This document shows, piece by piece, positions 35,360 to 43,562 of a stretch of DNA of 64,000 nucleotides. This DNA is from Mesotaenium endlicherianum. Taxonomy: Eukaryota > Streptophyta > Zygnematophyceae > Zygnematales > Mesotaeniaceae. Each line of letters starts with the position of its first letter. Positions within the stretch are counted from its first letter, which is position 1. The position numbers and the translations under genes were made by a program. The notes under the pieces were generated by a model, which searched no databases, had not been told where the DNA came from, and saw only the letters and a list, made by a program, of their open reading frames with translations. The DNA lies in NCBI GenBank assembly GCA_009602735.1, contig WELA01010591.1:1-64000 (forward strand), given 5' to 3'.

Positions 35360-35998
35360 ATGACAATTGCACTGATCGATGATCATGAATTAATAGCGAA
35401 AGCTATTACTTACATGTTGCAGAAAGACCCCGGTATTACCGAGGTAAAAACATTTACCACCGTTCCGCTTTTTCTGGAATCGCTCGATGGCTCCTGGAAG
35501 CCCGATATCATCATCACCGATCTTTTATTACCTGTTATGGGAGGTATGGAATTGATAGCAAAAATCAGGAAGATGCCCGAGTTCAACAGTACCAGGATCA
35601 TTGTACTTTCTTCCATCACAGATGTACATACCATCAGGCATACATTCAAGATTGGCGCCAATGGATATTTATCGAAAGATTCCTCCCTCGAAGAATTGAC
35701 CGATGCAATCCAGGCAGTGACAGAAGGCAAGCAATACATTGCAAAAAAATGGGGGTCCAGCCTCACAGACCTCGTCCTCTCCGACAAGCCCATCCGTATC
35801 CACCTCACGCCTCGCGAAAAAGATGTATTGGACCTGATCTGTTCCGGGTTCACATCAAAAGAAATTGCGGCGCAACTCGGACTCAGCGTTTATACCGTAC
35901 AGGGATACCATAAAAACATCATGAAAAGATTCAGGGTAAACAGAACCGCCGACCTCATTGTATTTGCCATACAGAAGGGTTTGTATGTTTCACCTTAG
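35360..35998 (+). CDS. NarL/LuxR-type response regulator
   Basis: 212 aa. The receiver domain has D7-D8 and the phospho-acceptor D54 (IIITDLLLP). The C-terminal LuxR helix-turn-helix is LTPREKDVLDLICSGFTSKE through LSVYTVQGYHKNIMKRF. It is encoded directly after the PAS kinase, which is its likely phosphodonor. A near-consensus box TACCTTTA at 35327-35334 could give it a separate promoter. Targets are unknown. Confidence 0.9.
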   Translation: MTIALIDDHELIAKAITYMLQKDPGITEVKTFTTVPLFLESLDGSWKPDIIITDLLLPVMGGMELIAKIRKMPEFNSTRIIVLSSITDVHTIRHTFKIGANGYLSKDSSLEELTDAIQAVTEGKQYIAKKWGSSLTDLVLSDKPIRIHLTPREKDVLDLICSGFTSKEIAAQLGLSVYTVQGYHKNIMKRFRVNRTADLIVFAIQKGLYVSP

Positions 35999-36031
35999 AG
36001 AATTCTCTTCCAATAACTTTTAACCAGTCCT

Positions 36032-37591
36032 ATGCGAATACTAGTACTTCTCTTTCTATGCTGTCCAATGCTGGTTCACGCGCAACAAGCTGATATCCTC
36101 ATTAAAAATGGCAGGATCATCGATGGTACCGGTAATTCCTGGGTCTATGGAGACATTGCTATCCGAAATGGCAAGATTGTTCAGACTGGTCGCCTCTCTC
36201 ATTGGCAAGCGAACAGGATCATTGATGCATCCGGACTGGTAGTAGCGCCCGGATTCATTGATGTGCATACGCACCTCGAGGGCGAGGAGAAAAAAGTACC
36301 CGAAGCGGCCAACTTCATTTATGATGGTGTTACCACTGCTGTTACCGGTAATTGCGGGTCATCGAATACCAACCTGGGACATTATTTTGCGATGCTCGAC
36401 AGCCTGAAACTTTCCATCAACGTGGCATCGCTCATTGGCCATAACGATGTACGCAAAGCTGTGCTGGGCAATGCCAACAGGGACCCCAATGAAGCCGAAA
36501 TGCAACAGATGGAAGGGATCGTGGAACAAGCTATGAAAGATGGAGCAGTAGGTTTTTCAACAGGATTGATTTATATACCCGGTACTTATTCCAAAACCGA
36601 AGAAGTGGTGCGGCTCGCCAAAGTAGCGGCAAAATACAATGGCGTCTATGCCAGTCATATACGCGATGAAGGCGACAGCGTAGTACAGGCCATTGAAGAA
36701 GCGCTGCACATAGGACGTGAAGCAAAGATGCCCGTAGAAATATCGCATTTCAAACTGAGCGGCCAGCAGAACTGGGGCAGAAGCCGCGAAACCATTCCAC
36801 TGATCATCCGCGCGCGGAAGGAAGGATTGGACGTTACCATTGACCAGTATCCTTATACGGCCAGCAGTACTTCGCTAAGCACTTTGTTACCAGACTGGGT
36901 TTTGGCAGATGGTCATGATTCGATTCGTGCCCGCCTTGCAAGACCTGCAGTAAGAAAAGAAGTGATCGATTATATGCTCGGGCGTTTGAAAAAAAGAAAG
37001 TTGAGTCATTTCAGTTACCCGGTAGTAGCCACATTCAAACCCGATAGCAGCTACAATGGCAAAAGCATTGAAGCCGTGAACCTGATGAAAGGCAAAAAAC
37101 ACAAAGCTTCCGAAGAAGCGGAAACTGTTGTGGAAATGATGGAACAAGGCGATGCATCGATGGTATTTCATGGCATGAGTGAAGGAGATGTGAAAGCGAT
37201 CATTCAATACCCTTACGACATGTTCGCCTCCGATGCCAGCATCCGCGTTTTCAACCAGGGTAATCCACATCCGCGCGGATACGGCACCAATGCCAGGGTG
37301 CTGAGCAAATATGTGCGGGAAGAAAAAATACTCTCACTGGAAGAAGCCATTCGCAGAATGACTTCCCTTCCTGCTCAAAAATTTCAGTTGAAAGACCGCG
37401 GTTTATTGAGAGAAGGATTTGCCGCCGATATCGTGATATTCGATGAAAAAGAAGTGCAGGATCATGCTACGTATAACAAGCCGCATCAGTATTCCACCGG
37501 GTTCAGGTACGTGGTCGTAAACGGACATTTAACTGTTGATGATGGCAAGCATAACGGCACAAGAGCCGGCATCGTCTTAAAAAAACAATAG
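36032..37591 (+). CDS. Secreted N-acyl-D-amino-acid deacylase (D-aminoacylase family)
   Basis: 519 aa with a signal peptide ending LVHAQ. Amidohydrolase fold with the first metal pair in FIDVHTHLEG, then AVTGNCGSSN, GLIYIPGTYSKTEEV, ASHIRDEGD and the late block MFASDASIRVFNQGNPHPRGYGT, which is diagnostic of the D-aminoacylase/dihydroorotase-like branch. Family members release D-amino acids from N-acyl forms. The next gene, a dipeptidase, starts 1 nt after the stop, so both act together in the periplasm on D-amino-acid-containing peptides or derivatives. Substrate is inferred. Confidence 0.85.
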   Translation: MRILVLLFLCCPMLVHAQQADILIKNGRIIDGTGNSWVYGDIAIRNGKIVQTGRLSHWQANRIIDASGLVVAPGFIDVHTHLEGEEKKVPEAANFIYDGVTTAVTGNCGSSNTNLGHYFAMLDSLKLSINVASLIGHNDVRKAVLGNANRDPNEAEMQQMEGIVEQAMKDGAVGFSTGLIYIPGTYSKTEEVVRLAKVAAKYNGVYASHIRDEGDSVVQAIEEALHIGREAKMPVEISHFKLSGQQNWGRSRETIPLIIRARKEGLDVTIDQYPYTASSTSLSTLLPDWVLADGHDSIRARLARPAVRKEVIDYMLGRLKKRKLSHFSYPVVATFKPDSSYNGKSIEAVNLMKGKKHKASEEAETVVEMMEQGDASMVFHGMSEGDVKAIIQYPYDMFASDASIRVFNQGNPHPRGYGTNARVLSKYVREEKILSLEEAIRRMTSLPAQKFQLKDRGLLREGFAADIVIFDEKEVQDHATYNKPHQYSTGFRYVVVNGHLTVDDGKHNGTRAGIVLKKQ

Positions 37592-37592
37592 T

Positions 37593-38771
37593 ATGAAGTA
37601 TTTCTCTCCCTGGTTGTTCGCATTGTTGCTACCGGCAGGTATGCGGGCGCAGGCTTACCAGAAACTGCATGCCAAAGCCACTGTGGTGGATACGCACAAC
37701 GATGTGCTTACCCAATCGCTCGAAAAAAATGTGGTCTTCGATGAAGACATGAAAACCTTCGCCCATTCAGACCTGCGCCGCATGCAACAGGGAGGCATTG
37801 ATGTGCAGGTATTCTCGGTATGGTGTGATGGCTCTTATGGAAAAGGAAGGGCTTTTGCAAGGGCCAACAGGGAAATCGATACACTGTACGAATGGGTGAA
37901 ACGGAATCCTGCCAGCATGATGATCGTTAGAACACCCCGCGAGCTGCAGCAGGCCGTGCAAGCAAAAAAGCTGGCTTGCATGATGGGTGTGGAAGGAGGC
38001 CACATGATAGAGAACAACCTGCAATACCTCGATAGCCTTTATAAAAGAGGCGTACGGTATATGACACTTACCTGGAACAACTCTACGCCCTGGGCTACTT
38101 CTGCCATGGATGAAAGTTCCGGTAAATTCACCAACGCTAAAAAAGGACTGAATGATTTTGGTATACAGGTGGTGAAACGCATGAATCAACTGGGTATGAT
38201 GGTAGACCTTTCGCATGTAGGTGAACAGACTTTCTGGGATGCCATTCACACCACTACCAAACCCGTTATTGTATCGCATAGTTGTGCCTACACGCTTTGC
38301 CCGGTATTCCGCAACCTGAAAGACGACCAGATAGATGCTGTTGGAAAAAATGGCGGTGTGATACACCTGAATTTTTTTTCCGGTTTTCTCGACAGTAGTT
38401 TCCAGCGCAAGCTCGATCTCTTCAATGCGCGGCATAAAGAAGAAAGAGATACGATACTTAAAATGAATCCCGAACCTTTTTTTGCCGACAGTTACCTGGC
38501 AGAGAAATACGCCGATGAAGTAAAAGAACTGCGGCCACCCCTTTCACTCCTGATTGACCACATCGATTATATTGTAAAAAGGATTGGGATAGACCATGTG
38601 GGATTGGGATCTGATTTTGATGGCATTACTTCCGCGCCCATCGGGCTCGATGATGTAAGTTGTTATCCACTGGTTACCAAAGCGCTGAAAGAACGCGGCT
38701 ATAGTAACGGCGCTATTAGAAAAATACTGGGCGAGAATTTCCTCCGGGTATTCACGGCCAACAGCAGATAA
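37593..38771 (+). CDS. Membrane dipeptidase (peptidase family M19)
   Basis: 392 aa with a signal peptide ending MRAQA. Metal and active-site motifs of renal dipeptidase: VVDTHNDVLT (HxD), GVEGGHMIEN, SHSCAYTLCPVFRN and DHVGLGSDFDG. M19 enzymes hydrolyse dipeptides and tolerate a D-residue at the second position. It is coupled to the D-aminoacylase gene, which supports processing of D-containing peptides such as peptidoglycan fragments. Convergent with the serine hydrolase gene by 8 nt. Confidence 0.9.
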   Translation: MKYFSPWLFALLLPAGMRAQAYQKLHAKATVVDTHNDVLTQSLEKNVVFDEDMKTFAHSDLRRMQQGGIDVQVFSVWCDGSYGKGRAFARANREIDTLYEWVKRNPASMMIVRTPRELQQAVQAKKLACMMGVEGGHMIENNLQYLDSLYKRGVRYMTLTWNNSTPWATSAMDESSGKFTNAKKGLNDFGIQVVKRMNQLGMMVDLSHVGEQTFWDAIHTTTKPVIVSHSCAYTLCPVFRNLKDDQIDAVGKNGGVIHLNFFSGFLDSSFQRKLDLFNARHKEERDTILKMNPEPFFADSYLAEKYADEVKELRPPLSLLIDHIDYIVKRIGIDHVGLGSDFDGITSAPIGLDDVSCYPLVTKALKERGYSNGAIRKILGENFLRVFTANSR

Positions 38772-38779
38772 GCCTTTGC

Positions 38780-40333
38780 TTACCGGGCAATATTCCGGAT
38801 ATGGTATTCCTGTATCAATGCAGGGTGTTCCGGCGTGAGTGTAAAACTTACAAGGATGTTTGTGTTTGTACCATATAACGTAAATGAGCCTCGCAGTTGA
38901 TTTTCCGGCATCACTTTGCCTACCCTGGTAATGGTTCCGGCTTTTTCAAACATTTCTTTGGCTTCTTTTTTTAACGCATCGATCAAGTAATCAGCAAAAA
39001 AATTCTCCGCAAAAATGCCGCTGGATGCAGCGCCATCCCAGCTGGGTAATAATTTCAATAATGCTGCTTGTCTTTCTTTCAGAATATCAGACGGAGGCAA
39101 AGACGCAGGTTTCAATTTTGCAGCCCTGATCAGCGTATCCAACACTTGCAGGTTGATGGCGCTGGTACTGGCATAAGTCAAGTTCGCAAACAATATCACG
39201 CCTAAACCGTATTCGGGCAGTATCTTCCAGTTACTGCCAAAGCCCGGCAATCCGCCGCTGTGTTCAATGATGGTTCTTCCTTCGCAGTCTTTGGACCATC
39301 TTAAACCATATCCATAAGCACTAACCACCGGACACTTTCTTCCATCAGGATAAGTGAACTGTGCATTGAGGCCGCTGAAACGCCAGGGTTGGTGCATTTC
39401 ACGTATGGAACTTCTTTTCAACGGGCCTTGTTCTGCATCATTGCGCGGTGGCCATGCCTGCTGGTGCAATGCCACATATTTACTGAACGATTCTATCGAA
39501 GTGATCATGCCGCCCATGGCGCCATAAATGCCATCATGCAAAAGGGCTTCTGTTTTCCAATCGCCATTTATCCAACGATAACCATGCGCCAGTTGCGCCG
39601 CAGGAACACGGCTGTATTCATACATGGCCTGGTTCATGTTCAATGGCTTCCAGATATGTTCGGCAATATATTCGCTATAAGGTTTGCCTGTTACTTTTTC
39701 TATGATGTACCCCAGGCTGGCAAAGCCCAGGTTGCTGTATTCATAGGCAACACCCGGCACGTTCGAAAATGAAATTCCTTTTTTGATCAATTGCAGTAAT
39801 GCTTCTCGGGTGTCTGCCAACTGCCGGTCGCCCCAGGGATTGTCTTCCGGAAAACCGGCAGCATGCGTAAGCAGGTGGCGTATGGTAATGACCGGTGCAT
39901 CGCTGGTGAGTTGCTGATTGCGTATCTCAGGTATGTATTTCGATACGGGATCATCCAGTTGCAGTTTACCCTGGTCGCGCAATTGCAGGATGGCCATGGC
40001 GGTAAAGCTTTTAGACATGGATGCAATACGGAACATAGCCGTAGTAGTAGCCGGTATTTTATTTTCCAGGTCAATATAGCCGCCGCTGCCCTTGTACACC
40101 AGCTTGCCATCGAGCATGATACCAAAAGCGTATCCGGGAAAATGATTCTTCTCCGCATAGGAAGCATATAGTTGCGCTACAACAGGGAACAAAGCTTCCA
40201 TGCGTTGCAGCCGGTCTTTGTCTTCAAATACAGGTGCATGATACTGTTCTTTTTGTTGTGCCACTGATAACATCGGGCACAAAGAACAAAGCAAAACCAT
40301 TCCTTTAAAAAGAAGAAACAATCGTTTATGCAT
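38780..40333 (-). CDS. Secreted serine hydrolase, class C beta-lactamase family
   Basis: 517 aa with a signal peptide ending LSVAQ. The SxxK nucleophile is S105-M-S-K108, the YSN motif sits in YEYSNLGF and the third motif is HSGGLPGF. Such proteins are D-aminopeptidases, esterases or penicillin-binding-like enzymes rather than true resistance enzymes. A separate C-terminal domain of about 130 residues follows. The start at 40333 begins the signal peptide. It lies 17 nt after the E1 stop on the same strand. Confidence 0.87.
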   Translation of the reverse strand: MHKRLFLLFKGMVLLCSLCPMLSVAQQKEQYHAPVFEDKDRLQRMEALFPVVAQLYASYAEKNHFPGYAFGIMLDGKLVYKGSGGYIDLENKIPATTTAMFRIASMSKSFTAMAILQLRDQGKLQLDDPVSKYIPEIRNQQLTSDAPVITIRHLLTHAAGFPEDNPWGDRQLADTREALLQLIKKGISFSNVPGVAYEYSNLGFASLGYIIEKVTGKPYSEYIAEHIWKPLNMNQAMYEYSRVPAAQLAHGYRWINGDWKTEALLHDGIYGAMGGMITSIESFSKYVALHQQAWPPRNDAEQGPLKRSSIREMHQPWRFSGLNAQFTYPDGRKCPVVSAYGYGLRWSKDCEGRTIIEHSGGLPGFGSNWKILPEYGLGVILFANLTYASTSAINLQVLDTLIRAAKLKPASLPPSDILKERQAALLKLLPSWDGAASSGIFAENFFADYLIDALKKEAKEMFEKAGTITRVGKVMPENQLRGSFTLYGTNTNILVSFTLTPEHPALIQEYHIRNIAR

Positions 40334-40350
40334 AGCTATAGATTGAAGCA

Positions 40351-42360
40351 TTAATAAGCTTCCAGTTTCTTTATGCACTCATCCAAACGGCTTTCCGCCA
40401 TGAAATTCTTTTCCAGTTCTGTGTTGAACGGAACAGGCGTATCCAGCGAAGCGCAGCGCATCACAGGAGCATCCAGCAATTCATAACAATGCTCTCCTAC
40501 CCAGGCCGCCACTTCTGCACCGATGCCACCTGTCAGTGTATCTTCATGCAGGATCAATACTTTGCCTGTTTGCTTTACCGCTTTGCGTATCGCTTCGTAA
40601 TCGAGTGGTAGTAAGGTTCTGAGGTCTAGCAGGTGCAGGGAAATCTCCGGGTGTTGTTGCTGGTAATGCAATGTCCAGTGTACGCCCATTCCATAACTGA
40701 TCACGGTAATATCTTCTCCCTGCTGCACTACCCGCGCCTTGCCGATCTCCACTTCATAAGGCTGACCTGGAAAATGGCCGCTGATACTTCTGTACAACGC
40801 TTTGTGTTCGAAATATAAAACCGGGTTCGGATCATTGATGGCTGCAATGAGTAATCCTTTTGCATCGTGCGGCGAAGAAGGATACACCACTTTCAAACCG
40901 GGCACATGCGTGAACCAGGCTTCATTGCTTTGCGAATGGAAAGGACCGGCTCCTACTCCGCCTCCTGTTGGCATGCGGATGACCACATCTGCCGGTTGTC
41001 CCCAACGGTAATATATTTTTGCCAGGTTGTTGACGATCTGGTTGAAGCCCATCGTAACAAAATCGGCAAACTGCATTTCTACTACCGATTTGAATGCTTC
41101 CAGGCTCAATCCTAATGCTGTTCCGATCACTGCACTTTCACAAAGCGGTGTGTTGCGCACCCGCTCCTTGCCAAACTGTTCTACAAATCCTTCCGTGATC
41201 TTGAATGCGCCGCCATATTCGGCAATGTCTTGCCCCATGAGCACCAGGTGTGTGTGCTTTTCCATGCTCTGCTTCAACGCTTCCGTAATTGCATCGATAA
41301 AACGTTTGGCGGGCTCATCCGTTGCAGGTTCGGGTTCATCGACCCTGTTGGCCAACGACCATTGGCTGTGGATCACCGATTGTTTCGCATATACATCCCG
41401 CAATTCTTCGGCAGTATCGGGTATCATGGGTTGTGCATCGAAAGCATGCTGCAGTTCTTCTTCAATATAATCCTTAAACCCATTGCGGATATTGGTTACT
41501 TCCGTTTGAGTGAGCACTTTTTCTGCGAGCAGGTATTGTTCAAAACTTCTCACCGGATCCTGCTGTACCCATTTTTTGAACAGCTCCTGCGGCACATATT
41601 TGGTGCCGCTGGCTTCTTCATGTCCGCGCATGCGGAAAGTCATGCACTCTACCAGGTAAGGTTTCCTGTTCCTGATGCAATATTCACGCACGCCTTTGAT
41701 GGTATCATATACTTCCAGCACATTATTTCCATTGATCCGAACGCCTTCCATACCATATCCTCTGGCTTTGTCAACCAGGTTTTGGCAGCGGTATTGTTCG
41801 CTTACGGGCGTACTCAATCCGTAGCCGTTGTTTTCAATAAGAAATATCACCGGCAGATCCCATACAGCCGCTATGTTCAGGGCTTCGTGAAAATCTCCTT
41901 CGCTCGTGCCGCCATCGCCCGAATAGGCTAACGATACTTTTTGTTCTTTGCGAAGCTGGTGCGCCAGGGCTACTCCATCGGCCAATGCCAGTTGCGGTCC
42001 CAGGTGAGAGATCATACCACATATATGATGCGCTTTGCTGCCAAAATGAAAACTGCGTTCCCTGCCCTTGCTGTACCCGTCTTTATTTCCCTGCCACTGC
42101 ATGAACAATTTTTGCAGCGACATCTGCCGGGAGGTGAACACACCCAGGTTGCGATGCAATGGCATGATCCATTCATTTTTCTGAAGGGCCAGCGTACTGC
42201 CTACGGCAATGGCTTCCTGTCCGATGCCACTGAACCATTTACTGATCCTGCCCTGTCGTAACAGCACCAGCATTTTCTCCTCGATCATCCTGGGCAGTAA
42301 AAGATTCCGGTAGATATAGATCAATTCATCGTTGCTCAATTCCTTTCTGAAGAAATTCAT
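40351..42360 (-). CDS. Fused 2-oxoacid dehydrogenase E1 (alpha-beta)
   Basis: 669 aa. The N-terminal half is an E1 alpha subunit with the thiamine-diphosphate motif GDGGTSEGDFHEAL through LIENN and the GHEEASGTKY loop. The C-terminal half (from about 350) is E1 beta with GQDIAEYGGAFKITEGF, MQFADFVTMGFNQI and MPTGGGVGAGPFHSQ. The fused arrangement is common in Bacteroidota and fits a branched-chain 2-oxoacid or pyruvate substrate. E2 and E3 are not adjacent, although a pyruvate dehydrogenase E2 is encoded at 8.4 kb. The start at 42360 fits the family N-terminus. Confidence 0.88.
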   Translation of the reverse strand: MNFFRKELSNDELIYIYRNLLLPRMIEEKMLVLLRQGRISKWFSGIGQEAIAVGSTLALQKNEWIMPLHRNLGVFTSRQMSLQKLFMQWQGNKDGYSKGRERSFHFGSKAHHICGMISHLGPQLALADGVALAHQLRKEQKVSLAYSGDGGTSEGDFHEALNIAAVWDLPVIFLIENNGYGLSTPVSEQYRCQNLVDKARGYGMEGVRINGNNVLEVYDTIKGVREYCIRNRKPYLVECMTFRMRGHEEASGTKYVPQELFKKWVQQDPVRSFEQYLLAEKVLTQTEVTNIRNGFKDYIEEELQHAFDAQPMIPDTAEELRDVYAKQSVIHSQWSLANRVDEPEPATDEPAKRFIDAITEALKQSMEKHTHLVLMGQDIAEYGGAFKITEGFVEQFGKERVRNTPLCESAVIGTALGLSLEAFKSVVEMQFADFVTMGFNQIVNNLAKIYYRWGQPADVVIRMPTGGGVGAGPFHSQSNEAWFTHVPGLKVVYPSSPHDAKGLLIAAINDPNPVLYFEHKALYRSISGHFPGQPYEVEIGKARVVQQGEDITVISYGMGVHWTLHYQQQHPEISLHLLDLRTLLPLDYEAIRKAVKQTGKVLILHEDTLTGGIGAEVAAWVGEHCYELLDAPVMRCASLDTPVPFNTELEKNFMAESRLDECIKKLEAY

Positions 42361-42400
42361 GTGTATCAGATTTCTTGCTCCAAGATAGAAAGAAATGCAA

Positions 42401-42426
42401 TTAAAAAAGCCGCCCGGAGGCGGCTT
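42401..42426 (-). terminator. Rho-independent terminator of the Bax-inhibitor-1 gene
   Basis: On the minus strand AAGCCGCC (42426-42419) pairs with GGCGGCTT (42414-42407) around a 4-nt loop, followed by a run of U. It lies 21 nt after the stop codon of the gene at 42448-43215 and just before the E1 gene. Confidence 0.85.
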
Positions 42427-42447
42427 CAACATTATCTGATAATGATT

Positions 42448-43215
42448 TTAGTTTCTGTTCGAAAGTTTGCTCAACAATTTGAGTATTTCAATGTACAGCC
42501 AGATGATGGTAACCATTAGTCCGAATGCACCATACCATTCCATGAACTTGGGAGCGCCTCTTTCTGCACCCTGCTCGATCATATCGAAATCAAGGATCAG
42601 GTTCAACGCTGCAATAGCTACTATAAACAGGCTGATGCCAATGCTCAGCGGGCTGCTGTCGTACATGAAGCTGATGTTCACACCAAACCAGCGCAGCACC
42701 ATAGTAATGAGATAAAAGATCGCAATACCCAATGTTGCCGAGAATATGATGGATTTGAATTTTTCCGTAGCCTTGATGACACGGAAATTATAGAGCAGGA
42801 ACATGGCAATGGCCACACCAAAAGTGAGTCCTACCGCCTGCATGATCAACCCGGGATAGCTTTTGGCGAAAGCTGCATTCAATATTGCAGAAATACCGCC
42901 GATAAAAAGACCTTCCAGTATGCCATAAGCGGGTGCCAGGTAAGGCGCCCAGTTGGGTTTGAAAGAAATAGCGAATGCGCTGATCAGCCCGCCGATCGCT
43001 CCCACGATCATAAGGACCATCATGGTATCCTGCTTGAACTGATCGTACAGGTGCCAGCTGTAACCGGCTCCTGCAATCACCATCAACATCAAAAAGCCGA
43101 ACTTGTTAATCGCCCCACGCACACTCATGGTACCTTGTGCCGCTGATTCCAGCTGCAAACTCCTGTCAAACATCTTTTCCGAAAGAGTAGGGTTACCCGA
43201 TTTAAAAATTGCCAT
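42448..43215 (-). CDS. Bax inhibitor-1/YccA family membrane protein
   Basis: 255 aa with seven predicted membrane helices after a short cytoplasmic N-terminus (SGNPTLSEKMFD is conserved in this branch). BI-1 family proteins are membrane channels or modulators. YccA of E. coli interacts with the FtsH protease. The C-terminal EILKLLSKLSNRN tail is cytoplasmic. Single gene with its own terminator and a perfect -7 box at 43238-43245. Confidence 0.88.
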   Translation of the reverse strand: MAIFKSGNPTLSEKMFDRSLQLESAAQGTMSVRGAINKFGFLMLMVIAGAGYSWHLYDQFKQDTMMVLMIVGAIGGLISAFAISFKPNWAPYLAPAYGILEGLFIGGISAILNAAFAKSYPGLIMQAVGLTFGVAIAMFLLYNFRVIKATEKFKSIIFSATLGIAIFYLITMVLRWFGVNISFMYDSSPLSIGISLFIVAIAALNLILDFDMIEQGAERGAPKFMEWYGAFGLMVTIIWLYIEILKLLSKLSNRN

Positions 43216-43237
43216 AGTTTTTACGTTTTATCTGTCT

Positions 43238-43245
43238 CAAAAGTA
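43238..43245 (-). promoter_or_regulatory. -7 promoter box of Bax-inhibitor-1 gene
   Basis: Reads TACTTTTG on the minus strand, a perfect TAnnTTTG, 22 nt before the ATG. Confidence 0.5.
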
Positions 43246-43510
43246 CAAATTCCCTGCCTGATTCATAACCGGAAAAAATGACAGGTCGCTAATTTTAACG
43301 TTCCGGGAGCAATTGATATACAATGGGTTCATGCCTGTCTAATGCCCACAGTAATATTTTCAAATCTGCTGAAGACAACAAGGATATATACCTGATTGTG
43401 CGTAGAGGTGATGAAAAATAAATTCATGAACGGGTCCTGCCTCCGTTTATTTTTTTCTTTGTTATTAATTTTTTTTATTAATATTGATATGTTAATTATT
43501 TCAATATTTG

Positions 43511-43545
43511 CTAAATCGATTTAGTTTATTACTTAATCGATTTAG
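43511..43545. promoter_or_regulatory. Paired LacI-type operators before susC
   Basis: CTAAATCGATTTAG at 43511-43524 is a perfect 14-bp palindrome, and CTTAATCGATTTAG at 43532-43545 is a second copy with one mismatch. Their centres are 21 bp apart, two helical turns. The central CG and the half-sites fit LacI/GalR-family operators. No such regulator is encoded in the window. They overlap the region where the susC promoter must lie (a weak TAACCTTG box is at 43548-43555). Confidence 0.7.
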
Positions 43546-43562
43546 CGTAACCTTGTTTGCTT

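Larger units (their letters stand above)
43216..43562. other. Intergenic control region of the Sus-like locus
   Basis: 347 bases between the divergent BI-1 and susC genes. It holds the BI-1 promoter, a very AT-rich stretch (43450-43510) and the paired palindromes before susC. A 32-codon open frame at 43323-43421 has protein-like composition (it ends IYLIVRRGDEK) but no support as a gene. It may be a remnant. Confidence 0.5.

Noticed and set aside
43323-43421. 32-codon frame upstream of susC
   Set aside because: The composition is protein-like, but there is no promoter, start context or recognisable family. Kept only as a note in the intergenic entry.
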